Assembly (NCBI RefSeq): GCF_037811135.1
Contig: NZ_CP149130.1
Span: 3,034,501 to 3,098,500, forward strand
Origin: Aeromonas rivipollensis
GTDB lineage: Bacteria; Pseudomonadota; Gammaproteobacteria; Enterobacterales; Aeromonadaceae
Length of the DNA stretch: 64,000 nucleotides
Direction of reading: 5' to 3'
Shown: positions 42,790 through 51,863 of the stretch, one piece after another
Layout: every line of letters begins with the position of its first letter
Numbering within the stretch: the first letter of the stretch is position 1
Made by a program: the position numbers and the translations under genes
Notes under the pieces: model-generated
Told to the model about the DNA's origin: nothing
Database searches by the model: none
Seen by the model: the letters and a program-made list of their open reading frames with translations, nothing else

Positions 42790-44939
42790 GCCGGGCCCGC
42801 CTGCTGCTGTTGCTGGTGATGGGGGGCCTGGTCGGCGCCTTCTTCGCCCTGGATCTCGATGCTTACCTCAGTCTCTCCCGGTTGCAGGCACACCAGGAGC
42901 AAGCCTCGGCCTGGGTGCAGGCGCACTTCGGCCAGGCGGCCCTGCTGTTCACGCTCCTCTACGTGGTCACCACAGCCCTCTCCCTGCCCGGCGCCGCCCT
43001 GCTGACCCTGGGGGGAAGCGCCCTGTTCGGCGTCGGTTGGGGGCTACTGCTGGTCTCCTTTGCCAGCTCGCTAGGGGCCACCCTGGCCTTTCTCAGCGCC
43101 CGCTTCCTGCTGCGCGACTGGGTGAGCCGCCGCTTTGGGGACAAGCTGGCCACCTTTGAGGCCGGCATGGCGAAGGATGGCGCCTTCTACCTGCTGAGCC
43201 TGCGCCTCATCCCCCTCTTCCCCTTCTTTCTGGTCAACCTGCTGATGGGGCTCACCCCCATCAGAGTCAGTACCTACTACTGGGTCAGCCAGCTCGGCAT
43301 GCTGCCGGGCACCTTCGTCTATGTGCTGGCGGGCAGCGAGCTCGCCAGCCTCACCAGCACGGGCAATATCCTCTCCCCCGGCCTGGTGGCGGCCCTGACC
43401 CTGCTCGGCCTGATGCCCTGGCTGATGCGAGGGCTGCAACGCCGGCTCGCCCTGCGCCGGTTGCACGCCCCCTATCGCAAACCGGCTCGCTTCGACTACA
43501 ACCTGCTGGTGATAGGCGCCGGTGCCGGGGGCCTGGTCACCAGCTACATCGCCGCCGCAGTCAAGGCCAGGGTGGCCCTCATCGAGCAGCAAAAAATGGG
43601 AGGGGATTGCCTCAACACCGGTTGCGTCCCCTCCAAGGCGCTGATCCGAAGCGCCCGCTTCGCCTCTGATCAGCGCAAGGCTGGCGAGCTTGGCTTCAGC
43701 CCAAGCCAGTCCCGGGCCGATTTTGCCGCCGTGATGGCAAGGGTGGCGACGGTGATCAAGGAGGTCGAGCCCCATGACTCCATTGAGCGCTATCAGGGGC
43801 TGGGGGTGGAGTGCATCCAGGGCAGGGCCCGCTTCGTCTCCCCCTGGGAGCTGGAGGTAGACGGCAGGCGCCTTAGCAGCCGTCATATCGTCATCGCCAC
43901 CGGCGCCAGGCCCCTGGTGCCCAAGCTGCCGGGTTTTGAGCAGGTGCCCTACCTCACCTCGGACAGCCTCTGGCAACTGCGCGAACCTCCCCGCCACCTG
44001 TTGGTACTCGGCGGCGGTCCCATCGGCTGCGAGCTGGCCCAGAGCCTTGCCCTGCTCGGCATTCCCGTCACCCTGGTGGAGCTCGCCGATCAGCTGCTGC
44101 CCCGGGAAGAGCAGGAGGTGTCCGAGGCGCTAGCCGAACAGATGGCCCGCGACGGCGTGCGGCTACTCACCGGCTGGCGGGCAGAGCGGGCCGACTATGA
44201 GCCCGCGGCCGAGGGCACCCTGCCTATCCGGTTGCAACTGCGCCGGGGGGATGAGATGCAAGTGGTTGAAGGGGATCAGCTGCTGCTGGCGCTGGGCCGG
44301 GTCGCCAACGTGAGCGGCTTCGGGCTCGAAGAGCTGGGGGTGGAGCTGGCCCCCCGCGGTACTCTCAAGGTCGACGGCTTTCTGGCTACCAACTACCCCA
44401 GCATACTGGCGGTGGGGGACGTAGCGGGTCCTTACCAGTTCACCCACTTCGCCGCCCACCAGGCCTGGTATGCCGCCGTCAACGCCCTCTTTGGCCAGTT
44501 CAGGCGCTTCAAGGCGGACTATCGCGTGATCCCGGCGGCCACCTACACCAGCCCCGAGATTGCCCGGGTCGGCCTCAATCGCAAGGAGGCCGAGGCGCAA
44601 GGCATTCCCTTCGAGGCGACCCGCTTCAATCTGGCAGAGCTGGATCGCGCCATCGCCGACGGCGAGCGCCACGGCTTCATTGAGGTGCTGACGGTGCCGG
44701 GCAAGGACAGGATCCTCGGCGCCACCATAGTGGGCGCTCACGCCGGCGAGCGGATCGCCGAGTTTGTGCTCGCCATGCGCCATCGCCTGGGGCTTGGCAA
44801 GATCCTGGGCACCCTCCACGCCTATCCCACCCTGATGGAGGGGAACAAGTACCTGGCCGGTGAGTGGAAACGGGCCCACCAGCCCACCCGCCTGTTGGCC
44901 CTGCTGGCCCGTTATCACAGTTGGCGCCGCGGCGCCTGA
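42786..44939 (+). CDS. TVP38/TMEM64 (DedA-like) membrane domain fused to a mercuric-reductase-like pyridine-nucleotide disulfide oxidoreductase
   Basis: Fusion protein of 717 residues. The first ~220 residues hold five or six membrane helices with the SNARE-associated/TVP38 pattern (SLPGAALLTLGGSALFG, RLIPLFPFFLVNLLMGLTPI). After a short basic linker a class I flavoprotein reductase begins (DYNLLVIGAGAGGLVTS). It has redox cysteines 275 and 280 in GGDCLNTGCVPSK, a second Rossmann motif (LVLGGGPIGCELAQSLALLG) and a C-terminal dimerisation domain with HAYPTLMEGNK. The catalytic His-Glu of typical lipoamide dehydrogenases is not evident; the relevant segment is HAYPT. No MerA N-terminal HMA domain is present. 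It overlaps ynjA by 4 bp and is followed by ynjB, so it belongs to the operon. The substrate is unknown. Confidence 0.9.
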   Translation: MSRARLLLLLVMGGLVGAFFALDLDAYLSLSRLQAHQEQASAWVQAHFGQAALLFTLLYVVTTALSLPGAALLTLGGSALFGVGWGLLLVSFASSLGATLAFLSARFLLRDWVSRRFGDKLATFEAGMAKDGAFYLLSLRLIPLFPFFLVNLLMGLTPIRVSTYYWVSQLGMLPGTFVYVLAGSELASLTSTGNILSPGLVAALTLLGLMPWLMRGLQRRLALRRLHAPYRKPARFDYNLLVIGAGAGGLVTSYIAAAVKARVALIEQQKMGGDCLNTGCVPSKALIRSARFASDQRKAGELGFSPSQSRADFAAVMARVATVIKEVEPHDSIERYQGLGVECIQGRARFVSPWELEVDGRRLSSRHIVIATGARPLVPKLPGFEQVPYLTSDSLWQLREPPRHLLVLGGGPIGCELAQSLALLGIPVTLVELADQLLPREEQEVSEALAEQMARDGVRLLTGWRAERADYEPAAEGTLPIRLQLRRGDEMQVVEGDQLLLALGRVANVSGFGLEELGVELAPRGTLKVDGFLATNYPSILAVGDVAGPYQFTHFAAHQAWYAAVNALFGQFRRFKADYRVIPAATYTSPEIARVGLNRKEAEAQGIPFEATRFNLAELDRAIADGERHGFIEVLTVPGKDRILGATIVGAHAGERIAEFVLAMRHRLGLGKILGTLHAYPTLMEGNKYLAGEWKRAHQPTRLLALLARYHSWRRGA

Positions 44940-44957
44940 ACCCACGAGACCCTCATC

Positions 44958-46130
44958 ATGTTCAAGACCCGGCTAAGCGCCCTGCTCCACCCCCTGCTCG
45001 TCGCAGCCCTCCCCCTGCTGATGGCGACCCAGCTCCACGCAAGCCAGGAGGCCTGGCAGCAGACCCTCGCCGAGGCGAAGGGCCAGCGCGTCTATTTCAA
45101 TGCCTGGGGCGGCAGCCCGGAGATCAACGCCTATCTGGTATGGGCCGGGCAGGAGCTGGCGCGCGACTATCAGGTCACCCTGGTGCAGGTGAAGGTGGAT
45201 GACATAGCCCAGAGCGTAAGCCAGCTGCTGGCCAGCAAGCAGGCGGGCAAGACGTCGGGCGGCCCCATAGACCTGCTCTGGGTCAACGGGGAGAACTTCA
45301 AGGCGCTCAAGGAGCAGGGGCTGCTCGGCGCGCCCTTCAGCCAGGAGCTGCCCAACATGGCCCTAGTAGATCCGCGCCTGCCGGTCAGCGAGGACTTCAC
45401 CCTGCCGGTGGCGGGGCTGGAAGCCCCCTGGGGGCTGGGTCAGCTCAATCTCATGGTTAATGAGGAGGAGGTCGACACACCGCCGACCTCGGCCCAGACC
45501 CTGCTGGCCTGGGCCAAGGCACATCCCGGCCGTTTCACCTACCCCAAACCGCCCCAGTTCCACGGCTCCAGCTTCCTCAAGCAGATCCTGCTGGAGTTGA
45601 CCCCGGATCCCGCCCCCCTGTACCGGGAGGCGACCGACGCCGAGTTCGAGCGCCTGAGCGCGCCCCTCTGGGCCTGGCTCGATCAGCTGCATCCCGCCCT
45701 CTGGCGCAAGGGCAAGCTGTTCCCCGCCAGCGCCGCCGAGACCAGGCAGTTGCTCGATGATGGCGAGCTCGCCATGGCCATCAGCTTCAACCCCCAGGAG
45801 GCCCAGAGCGCGGTGCAGAACGGCACCCTGCCCCCCAGCGTCAAGGCCGTTGCCATGAGCAAGGGAGCCCTGACCAACAGCCACTTCCTCGCCATCCCCT
45901 TCAACGCCAGCGCCCGGGCCGGTGCCAAGGTGGTGGCCAACTTCCTGCTGAGCCCCACCGCCCAGGCCCGCAAGGCGGATCCCGCCTTCTGGGGCGACCC
46001 CAGCGTGCTGCGCCAGGATGCCCTGCCCGGGAACAATCAGCCGGCCCTGCGCTTCAAGGCGGTGGCCGAACCCCACCCCAGCTGGCAGACCCGGCTGGAA
46101 GCCGCCTGGGCCGAACGCTACGGCCACTAG
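44958..46130 (+). CDS. ynjB: ABC transporter substrate-binding protein, YnjB type
   Basis: Periplasmic binding protein of 390 residues with a signal peptide (about 1-28, ending LHA). The fold begins GQRVYFNAWGGSPEINAYLVWAG, with DLLWVNGENFKALKEQGLL and the family's APWGLGQLNLMVN. It matches E. coli YnjB of an uncharacterised ABC system. It is 18 bp after the fusion gene and 3 bp before the permease. The transported compound is unknown. Confidence 0.9.
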   Translation: MFKTRLSALLHPLLVAALPLLMATQLHASQEAWQQTLAEAKGQRVYFNAWGGSPEINAYLVWAGQELARDYQVTLVQVKVDDIAQSVSQLLASKQAGKTSGGPIDLLWVNGENFKALKEQGLLGAPFSQELPNMALVDPRLPVSEDFTLPVAGLEAPWGLGQLNLMVNEEEVDTPPTSAQTLLAWAKAHPGRFTYPKPPQFHGSSFLKQILLELTPDPAPLYREATDAEFERLSAPLWAWLDQLHPALWRKGKLFPASAAETRQLLDDGELAMAISFNPQEAQSAVQNGTLPPSVKAVAMSKGALTNSHFLAIPFNASARAGAKVVANFLLSPTAQARKADPAFWGDPSVLRQDALPGNNQPALRFKAVAEPHPSWQTRLEAAWAERYGH

Positions 46131-46133
46131 ACC

Positions 46134-47789
46134 ATGAGCATCCGGCCCTGGCGCTGCCTCTTTCTCCTGCTGTGTGCCCTGGTGCTGGCCACCCCTATCG
46201 CCGGCGGCCTGCTGCTCCTGTTGCTTGAGGGGCTGGTCAGGGGCCATGTCAGCCTGCTGCTCGCCCAGCCCGGCCTCTGGCACTCGGCGGGTCTGAGCCT
46301 CTGGGTGGCGGGGGCCTCCACCCTGGGGGCCCTGCTCTTCACCGCCCTGCTGCTGGCCCAGGGGGAGGGGCGGCCCTGGATGCGCTGGCTTCGCCGCCTG
46401 CTCTCCCCCCTGCTGGCCCTGCCCCACGTCGCCTTCGCCATCGGCGTCGCCTTCCTGCTCGCTCCTTCCGGCTGGCTGCTGCGCCTGATCTCCCCCGCCC
46501 TCACCGGCTTTGAGTTGCCGCCCGACTGGCAGACCCTGAAAGATCCCTGGGGGCTGGGCCTCATCCTGGCGCTCATCTTGAAAGAGACCCCCTTCCTGCT
46601 GCTGATGGCGCTCTCGGCCCTCGACCCCGCCCGGGTCAGCCGCCAGCAGTGGCTGGGACAGACCATGGGCTTCAGCGGGCCGCAGATCTGGTGGCGCCTG
46701 CTGCTGCCCGCCCTCTGGCCCACCCTGCGCCTGCCCCTCTATGCGGTGGCGGCCTATGGCCTGGGAGTGGTGGATCTCGCCCTGCTGCTGGGGCCCGATG
46801 CCCCTGCCCCCCTGGCGGTACGGCTTTGGCTCTGGTATCAGGACCCGGACCTCCAGTGGCGCGGGGCCAGCGCCAGCGGCGCCCTGCTGCTGCTGGCGCT
46901 AAACCTCTTGCTGCTCGCCGCCTTGCGGCTGCTGGAGTGGGGCCACAGTGCGCTTGGCAAGACTCTCTGGCTGGATGGGCGACGTGCCCCCGCCGCCCCC
47001 TGGCCTGTGCTAGTCGCCTGCACCGCCGTATGGGGGCTGCTCCTCACCAACCTGCTGGTGCTGGCCTCCTTGCTGCTCTGGTCCCTGGCCCGGCGCTGGT
47101 CCTTCCCCGCGCTCTGGCCCAGCGAATGGAGCAGCCGTCACTGGCTGGAGCTGCTGCCCACCCTGGGGCCCCTGCTGTGGCAGAGCCTGTGGCTGGCCCT
47201 GCTCTGCGCCAGCCTCTCGCTGCTGCTGGCGGTGCTCGCCCTGGAGACGCAGCAGGGCCGCCGCCCCCCTGACCGCCAGTGGCCGCTCTGGCTCATCTGC
47301 CTGCCGCTGCTGTTGCCCCAGGCCAGCCTGCTGTTCGGGTTGCGCCTGCAGATCGACTGGCTCGGCGGCGTCGACGGCATAGGGCCGGGCTGGGTGCTCT
47401 GGAGCCAGCTGCTGTTCGTCTTCCCTTACGTCTATCTCTGCCTGCACGGCCCCTATCGCCAGTTCGACGATCGCCTCACCCGGGCGGCACTCTCCCTCGG
47501 GGCCAGCCCCTGGCGCGCCTGGTGGCGGGTGAAGGGGCCGCTGCTGGCGCGGCCGCTGCTGTTCGCCTTCGGGGTCGGGGCAGCGGTGAGCCTGGCCCAA
47601 TACCTGCCCACCCTGCTGTTCGGTGCGGGCCGCGTGGTCACCATCACCACAGAGGCGGTGGCCATCGGCAGCGGCCTCAACCGGCGACTGGCTGGCCTCT
47701 ATGGCCTGCTGCAACTGCTGTTGCCCCTCTTCATCTACGGCCTGGTGCTCTGGCTGCCCCGCCGTATCAATCCTGCACTGAGGCCTTGA
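46134..47789 (+). CDS. ynjC: ABC transporter permease, YnjC type
   Basis: Inner-membrane permease of 551 residues with about 12 helices, built as two fused binding-protein-dependent permease modules. EAA-like loops are present: GFSGPQIWWRLLLPALWPTLRLPL in the first half and LSLGASPWRAWWRVKGPLL in the second. It starts 3 bp after ynjB and ends 2 bp before ynjD. The double length is normal for YnjC. Confidence 0.9.
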   Translation: MSIRPWRCLFLLLCALVLATPIAGGLLLLLLEGLVRGHVSLLLAQPGLWHSAGLSLWVAGASTLGALLFTALLLAQGEGRPWMRWLRRLLSPLLALPHVAFAIGVAFLLAPSGWLLRLISPALTGFELPPDWQTLKDPWGLGLILALILKETPFLLLMALSALDPARVSRQQWLGQTMGFSGPQIWWRLLLPALWPTLRLPLYAVAAYGLGVVDLALLLGPDAPAPLAVRLWLWYQDPDLQWRGASASGALLLLALNLLLLAALRLLEWGHSALGKTLWLDGRRAPAAPWPVLVACTAVWGLLLTNLLVLASLLLWSLARRWSFPALWPSEWSSRHWLELLPTLGPLLWQSLWLALLCASLSLLLAVLALETQQGRRPPDRQWPLWLICLPLLLPQASLLFGLRLQIDWLGGVDGIGPGWVLWSQLLFVFPYVYLCLHGPYRQFDDRLTRAALSLGASPWRAWWRVKGPLLARPLLFAFGVGAAVSLAQYLPTLLFGAGRVVTITTEAVAIGSGLNRRLAGLYGLLQLLLPLFIYGLVLWLPRRINPALRP

Positions 47790-47791
47790 TC

Positions 47792-48454
47792 ATGCTGCAT
47801 ACCACCGCGCTCTCCCTCTACCTGGATGAGCAGCCCCTGCTGACGCTACCCCCCCTGGCGGTGGCCCCCGGCGAGGTACTGACCCTGATGGGCCCGAGCG
47901 GCTGCGGCAAGAGCTCCCTGCTGGCGGCCCTGGCGGGGGTGCTGCCCCCGGGGGGGCCTATCCGGCTGGCGGGGGAGATACGGCTCGGCGAGCGGCTGCT
48001 CACCCCCTTGGCGCCCCAGGCGCGGCGCATCGGCATGCTGTTTCAGGACGACCTGCTGTTTGCCCATCTGACGGTGGCTGAGAACCTGATGTTCGGCATG
48101 CCGGCCCATCTCAGGGGGATACCGGCGAGGCGGGCCTGCGCCCTGGAGGCGCTGGCAGAGGTGGGGATGGAGGGGCAGGCGGACAAGCTGCCGGGCCGGC
48201 TCTCCGGCGGTCAGAAGGCGCGCGTCAGCCTGCTGCGGGCCCTGCTGGCTGAGCCAGAGGCCCTGTTGCTGGACGAGCCCTTCTCCCGCCTAGACAAGCC
48301 GCTGCGCGCGGCCTTCAGAACCCTGGTGTTCGAGCGGCTCAAGGCGCTGGGGATGCCCGCCCTGCTGGTCACCCACGACGAGGAGGATGCGCCGGGGGCT
48401 ATCCTCACCCTGACCACTCCCTGCTTGACCAAAGAGGACTCCGACCTTGTTTGA
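47792..48454 (+). CDS. ynjD: ABC transporter ATP-binding protein, YnjD type
   Basis: ATPase of 220 residues. Walker A GPSGCGKSS, Q-loop FQDDLLFAHLT, signature LSGGQKARVSLLRALL, Walker B ALLLDEPFSRLD and switch His in VTHDEED are all present. The start at 47792 gives the family N-terminus MLHTTALSLYL. Its 3' end overlaps the ynjF start. Confidence 0.93.
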   Translation: MLHTTALSLYLDEQPLLTLPPLAVAPGEVLTLMGPSGCGKSSLLAALAGVLPPGGPIRLAGEIRLGERLLTPLAPQARRIGMLFQDDLLFAHLTVAENLMFGMPAHLRGIPARRACALEALAEVGMEGQADKLPGRLSGGQKARVSLLRALLAEPEALLLDEPFSRLDKPLRAAFRTLVFERLKALGMPALLVTHDEEDAPGAILTLTTPCLTKEDSDLV

Positions 48455-49049
48455 CCGCCATCTGATCCCCCTCATTCGCCGCCCCCTCCAGCTGCTGGCC
48501 GTCCCCCTGTGCAGGGCCGGGATCAGCGCCAACCAGATAAGCCTCACCGGCTTTGCCATCGGCATGCTGGCCTTGCCGTTGCTGGCGCTGGGATGGCACG
48601 GCTGGGCGCTGCTCGCCATCCTGTTCAACCGGCTGCTGGACGGCCTGGATGGGGCCGTGGCGCGCCAGACGGGGATCACCGACTGCGGCGGCTTCCTCGA
48701 CATCAGCCTCGACTTCATCTTCTATGCCGCCGTGGTGCTGGGCTTTGCCTTGAGCGACACCGCCAACGCCCTGCCCGCCGCCACCCTGCTGTTCGCCTTC
48801 ATGGGCACGGGCTCGAGCTTTCTCGCCTTTGCCATCATGGCGGGCAAGCGCGGCATCGAGAATCCCGTCTACCACCACAAGTCACTTTACTATCTGGGCG
48901 GCCTGACCGAGGGGAGCGAGACCATCGCCCTGTTCGTGCTGATGTGCCTCTGGCCCGCCGCCTTCGCCCCGCTGGCCTACGGCTTTGCCCTGCTCTGCGC
49001 CATCACCACCCTGACCCGGCTCTGGAGCGGCTACCACACCCTGCGTTGA
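48447..49049 (+). CDS. ynjF: CDP-alcohol phosphatidyltransferase, YnjF type (TTG start)
   Basis: Integral membrane enzyme of 200 residues with about five helices. The CDP-alcohol motif is RLLDGLDGAVARQTGITDCGGFLD, with the spaced Asp residues that bind metal and CDP. It starts at TTG, with GAGGA eight bases upstream and an eight-base overlap with ynjD. The N-terminus FDRHLIPLIRRPL matches E. coli YnjF. The alcohol acceptor is unknown. It is the last gene of the operon; the rhodanese ynjE found in E. coli is absent. Confidence 0.9.
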   Translation: MFDRHLIPLIRRPLQLLAVPLCRAGISANQISLTGFAIGMLALPLLALGWHGWALLAILFNRLLDGLDGAVARQTGITDCGGFLDISLDFIFYAAVVLGFALSDTANALPAATLLFAFMGTGSSFLAFAIMAGKRGIENPVYHHKSLYYLGGLTEGSETIALFVLMCLWPAAFAPLAYGFALLCAITTLTRLWSGYHTLR

Positions 49050-49177
49050 GAGGGGGCGGGCCTGTCGGCGAATTCAGCGGCCGATGAATATGGGCCCCCG
49101 GCCCTGCACTGAGCACTTGCGCATGGACGCCAATGTTTTACCATGACGACACTCTTTTTCAGGCTCACGAGAACCGT

Positions 49178-50275
49178 ATGCGTCGCCTTCTCCTCACCCT
49201 CTCCCTGTTCCCCCTGCTGTATGGCTGCAGCAGCACACCGGCCCCCAAGCCCGTGGTCAAGCCGCAGCCCCAGAGCGCCTTCATCAATCAGACGCCGCCG
49301 AGCAAACCCTTCTACCAGCAGGGGAGCGGCCAGGGAGTCAGCAAGGGAGACTTCGCCAACCGCACCAACGTGGACAACTTCGTGCAGCTCATGGTCGACA
49401 AGCACGGCTTCAACGGCGCCGAGCTGCACCGGGTGCTGGCCCAGGCGGAGCGCTACGACTGGATCATCCGGCTGATGGACGCCCAGGCGCCCACCACCAC
49501 GCCGCCCACAGGGCCGACCGGCGCCTGGAACCGCTACCGCGCCAAGTTCATCACCCCGGACAATGTGCAAAACGGCGTCAGCTTCTGGCGTGAGTACGAG
49601 AGCGAGCTCAATCGGGCGCAGCAGATCTACGGGGTGCCCCCCGAGATCATCGTCGGCATCATAGGGGTGGAGACCCGCTGGGGCCGGGTGATGGGCAAGA
49701 CCCGCATCCTGGATGCCCTGGCGACCCTGGCGTTCGACTACCCGCGCCGGGCGACCTTCTTCACCGGCGAGCTGGAGGCCTTCCTGGTGATGACCCGGGA
49801 TGAGGGCATGGATCCCACCGAACCCAAGGGCTCCTACGCCGGTGCCATGGGCTATGGCCAGTTCATGCCGTCGAGCTTCCGCAGCTATGCGGTGGACTTC
49901 AACGGCAATGGCCACACCAATCTGTGGGATCCGGTGGATGCCATCGGCAGCGTCGCCAACTACTTCAAGGCCCATGGCTGGGAGAAGGGGCAACCGGTGG
50001 CGGTGCGCGGTCAGGGCCAGCTGCCCGGCTATGAGCACGGCTTCCAGACCCGCTACCCGGTCGCCACCCTGCGCGGGGCAGGGCTTGCCCCCACAGCTTC
50101 GCTCGGCAACCACAAAGAGGCGAGCCTGCTGCGCCTGGACGTGGGCACCGGCTATCAGTACTGGTACGGCCTGCCGAACTTCTACGCCATCACCCGCTAC
50201 AACCACAGCACCCACTACGCCATGGCGGTGTGGCAGCTGGGTCTGGCGGTCAAGGACGCCAGAGGCGGTTACTGA
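49178..50275 (+). CDS. mltB: Membrane-bound lytic murein transglycosylase B
   Basis: Lipoprotein of 365 residues (E. coli MltB 361), lipobox LYGC. The SLT_2 domain has the catalytic Glu in IIGVETRWGRVMGKT, with GSYAGAMGYGQFMPSSFRSYAVDFNGNG and LWDPVDAIGSVANYF. The start at 49178 gives a clean signal peptide; an upstream start is not supported. A terminator follows. Confidence 0.94.
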   Translation: MRRLLLTLSLFPLLYGCSSTPAPKPVVKPQPQSAFINQTPPSKPFYQQGSGQGVSKGDFANRTNVDNFVQLMVDKHGFNGAELHRVLAQAERYDWIIRLMDAQAPTTTPPTGPTGAWNRYRAKFITPDNVQNGVSFWREYESELNRAQQIYGVPPEIIVGIIGVETRWGRVMGKTRILDALATLAFDYPRRATFFTGELEAFLVMTRDEGMDPTEPKGSYAGAMGYGQFMPSSFRSYAVDFNGNGHTNLWDPVDAIGSVANYFKAHGWEKGQPVAVRGQGQLPGYEHGFQTRYPVATLRGAGLAPTASLGNHKEASLLRLDVGTGYQYWYGLPNFYAITRYNHSTHYAMAVWQLGLAVKDARGGY

Positions 50276-50294
50276 AACCGCGCCTTGCCAATGC

Positions 50295-50319
50295 AAAACG
50301 GGCCCCTGGGGCCCGTTTT
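50295..50319. terminator. Intrinsic terminator between mltB and marR
   Basis: AAAACGGGCCCC and GGGGCCCGTTTT form a long perfect stem between convergent genes, usable on both strands. Confidence 0.85.
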
Positions 50320-50320
50320 G

Positions 50321-50803
50321 CTATTCGTTTTCCAGCAGCCAGCGCTTGAGCAGAGCGGCCAGTTGCCCCTGCTCCTCGTCCGTCAGCGGGGCCAGCAGGC
50401 GGCGCTCGTTCGCCACGTGGCGCTCCACCGCATGGTCGACCAGCTCCCGCCCCGGCTCCGTCAGGCAGACCAAGAGGCTGCGTCTGTCATCGGGGGCCGC
50501 CTGACGCACTATGAGGCCGCGCTGCTCCAGCTTGTCCAGCCTGGCCGTCATGGCTCCCGAGCTCAGCATGGCGGACTGGTAGAGGGCGGTCGGGGTCAGC
50601 GGCTCACCGGCCCGGCGCAGGGTTGCCAGTATGTCGAAGTCCGAGCCGAGCAGGCCGCACCCCTTGAGCTCTTCACTCACCTCGCGCCCGGCGATGGCCG
50701 CCATGCGCGCCACCCGCCCCAGCACCCCCATGGGGGAGCAGTCGAGATCCGGTCGCTGCCGTGCCCACTGGGCCAGCAACAGGTCTACATGATCACTATC
50801 CAT
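50321..50803 (-). CDS. MarR-family transcriptional regulator
   Basis: Protein of 160 residues with a winged helix (SDFDILATLRRAGEPLTPTALYQSAMLSSGAMTARLDKLEQRGLI) and wing (RQAAPDDRRSLLVCLTEPGREL). It probably represses the divergent EamA transporter gene, because two palindromes lie between the starts. The inducer is unknown. Confidence 0.9.
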   Translation of the reverse strand: MDSDHVDLLLAQWARQRPDLDCSPMGVLGRVARMAAIAGREVSEELKGCGLLGSDFDILATLRRAGEPLTPTALYQSAMLSSGAMTARLDKLEQRGLIVRQAAPDDRRSLLVCLTEPGRELVDHAVERHVANERRLLAPLTDEEQGQLAALLKRWLLENE

Positions 50804-50814
50804 TCCGGCTCCAT

Positions 50815-50832
50815 TATCTTTTCGAAAAGATA
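50815..50832. promoter_or_regulatory. Perfect 18-bp palindrome, probable MarR operator 1
   Basis: TATCTTTTCGAAAAGATA is perfectly symmetric. It lies 12 bp upstream of the marR start, on the marR side of the divergent region. Confidence 0.75.
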
Positions 50833-50861
50833 CTTGATAATAAACTAACTCGCGGCTAATT

Positions 50862-50879
50862 TATCTTTACTTCAAGATA
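50862..50879. promoter_or_regulatory. Second palindrome of the same kind, probable MarR operator 2
   Basis: TATCTTTACTTCAAGATA has the same TATCTT/AAGATA arms and the same 18-bp length, with its centre 47 bp from the first site and its end 18 bp before the transporter start. Confidence 0.7.
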
Positions 50880-50897
50880 CTTCATTGCGAGACAACC

Positions 50898-51779
50898 ATG
50901 CCACTGCTGATTGCCCTGCTCGCCCCCCTGCTCTGGGGCAGTACCTATGCCGTCGTCAGCCTCTACCTGACCGACTACTCCCCCTACTGGGTGGCCGTGT
51001 GGAGGGCACTGCCGGCCGGTATACTGCTGTTGCTGCTCCATCCCCGCCGACCACCGCTCACCTGGAGCCGGCAGTTCCTGCTGGCGTTTTGCAACATCAC
51101 CGCCTTCTTCGCCCTGCTGTTCGTGGCGGCCTATCGCCTGCCGGGGGCGGTGGCGGGCACCCTGGGCGCCACCCTGCCCCTCATTCTGATGTTGCTGGCC
51201 TGGCTGCAGGATGGCAAGCGACCCAGCCTGAAGTGGCTGCTGCTGGGTCTGATGGGGCTCGCGGGTGTACTCCTGCTGCTCAACCCCTCCGCCAACCTGG
51301 ATCCCGTCGGCGTGGCGTGCGCCCTGCTGGCCACCCTGCTCATCGGCCAGTCCAGCCGCTGGATGCAGCGCTGGCCGGTGAGCGATCTGCTGGCGCTGAC
51401 CGCCTGGCAACTGCTGCTCGGGGGCCTGATGCTGATCCCGCTCGCCTGGTGGCTGGCGGGCCCCATGCCGCTGCCGCAACCGGCGAGTACCCCCGGGTTG
51501 CTCTGGCTTGTTCTGCTCAACACGGCACTGGCCTACTGGGCCTGGCTCTGGGGGCTCAAGCGCCACGGCCCCGAGGTGATGGGCATGCTGGCCCTCACCA
51601 ACCCCATGGTGGCGGTCTCCTTCGGCGTGCTGCTGGTGGGAGAAACGCTGGACGCTCGCCAGTGGCTCGGCATAGGGGTGATCCTGCTCTCCCTGTTCCT
51701 GATGAAGCTGCCGACCCGGCCTCTCTTCAAGGGCGGGCAGGCTGCCAAGGCTTGCCCCGACCAGCAGGGAAATGGCTGA
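50898..51779 (+). CDS. EamA/DMT-family transporter
   Basis: Inner-membrane carrier of 293 residues with ten helices in two EamA repeats (LLWGSTYAVVSLYLTDYSPYWVAVWRALPAG; LLNTALAYWAWLWGLKRHGPEVMGMLALTNPMVAVSFGVLLVGETL). Its substrate cannot be told. It is divergent from a MarR regulator that probably controls it. Confidence 0.9.
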   Translation: MPLLIALLAPLLWGSTYAVVSLYLTDYSPYWVAVWRALPAGILLLLLHPRRPPLTWSRQFLLAFCNITAFFALLFVAAYRLPGAVAGTLGATLPLILMLLAWLQDGKRPSLKWLLLGLMGLAGVLLLLNPSANLDPVGVACALLATLLIGQSSRWMQRWPVSDLLALTAWQLLLGGLMLIPLAWWLAGPMPLPQPASTPGLLWLVLLNTALAYWAWLWGLKRHGPEVMGMLALTNPMVAVSFGVLLVGETLDARQWLGIGVILLSLFLMKLPTRPLFKGGQAAKACPDQQGNG

Positions 51780-51810
51780 TCGGGCACCAGAACCTCACCA
51801 GACACCCAGC

Positions 51811-51837
51811 AAAAAGGAGCCAGAATGGCTCCTTTTT
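51811..51837. terminator. Intrinsic terminator between the EamA gene and pgm
   Basis: AAAAAGGAGCC-AGAAT-GGCTCCTTTTT forms a perfect stem with T run, bidirectional between convergent genes. Confidence 0.9.
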
Positions 51838-51863
51838 ATGCGCTTCAAAAACTGGCCTCAGGC

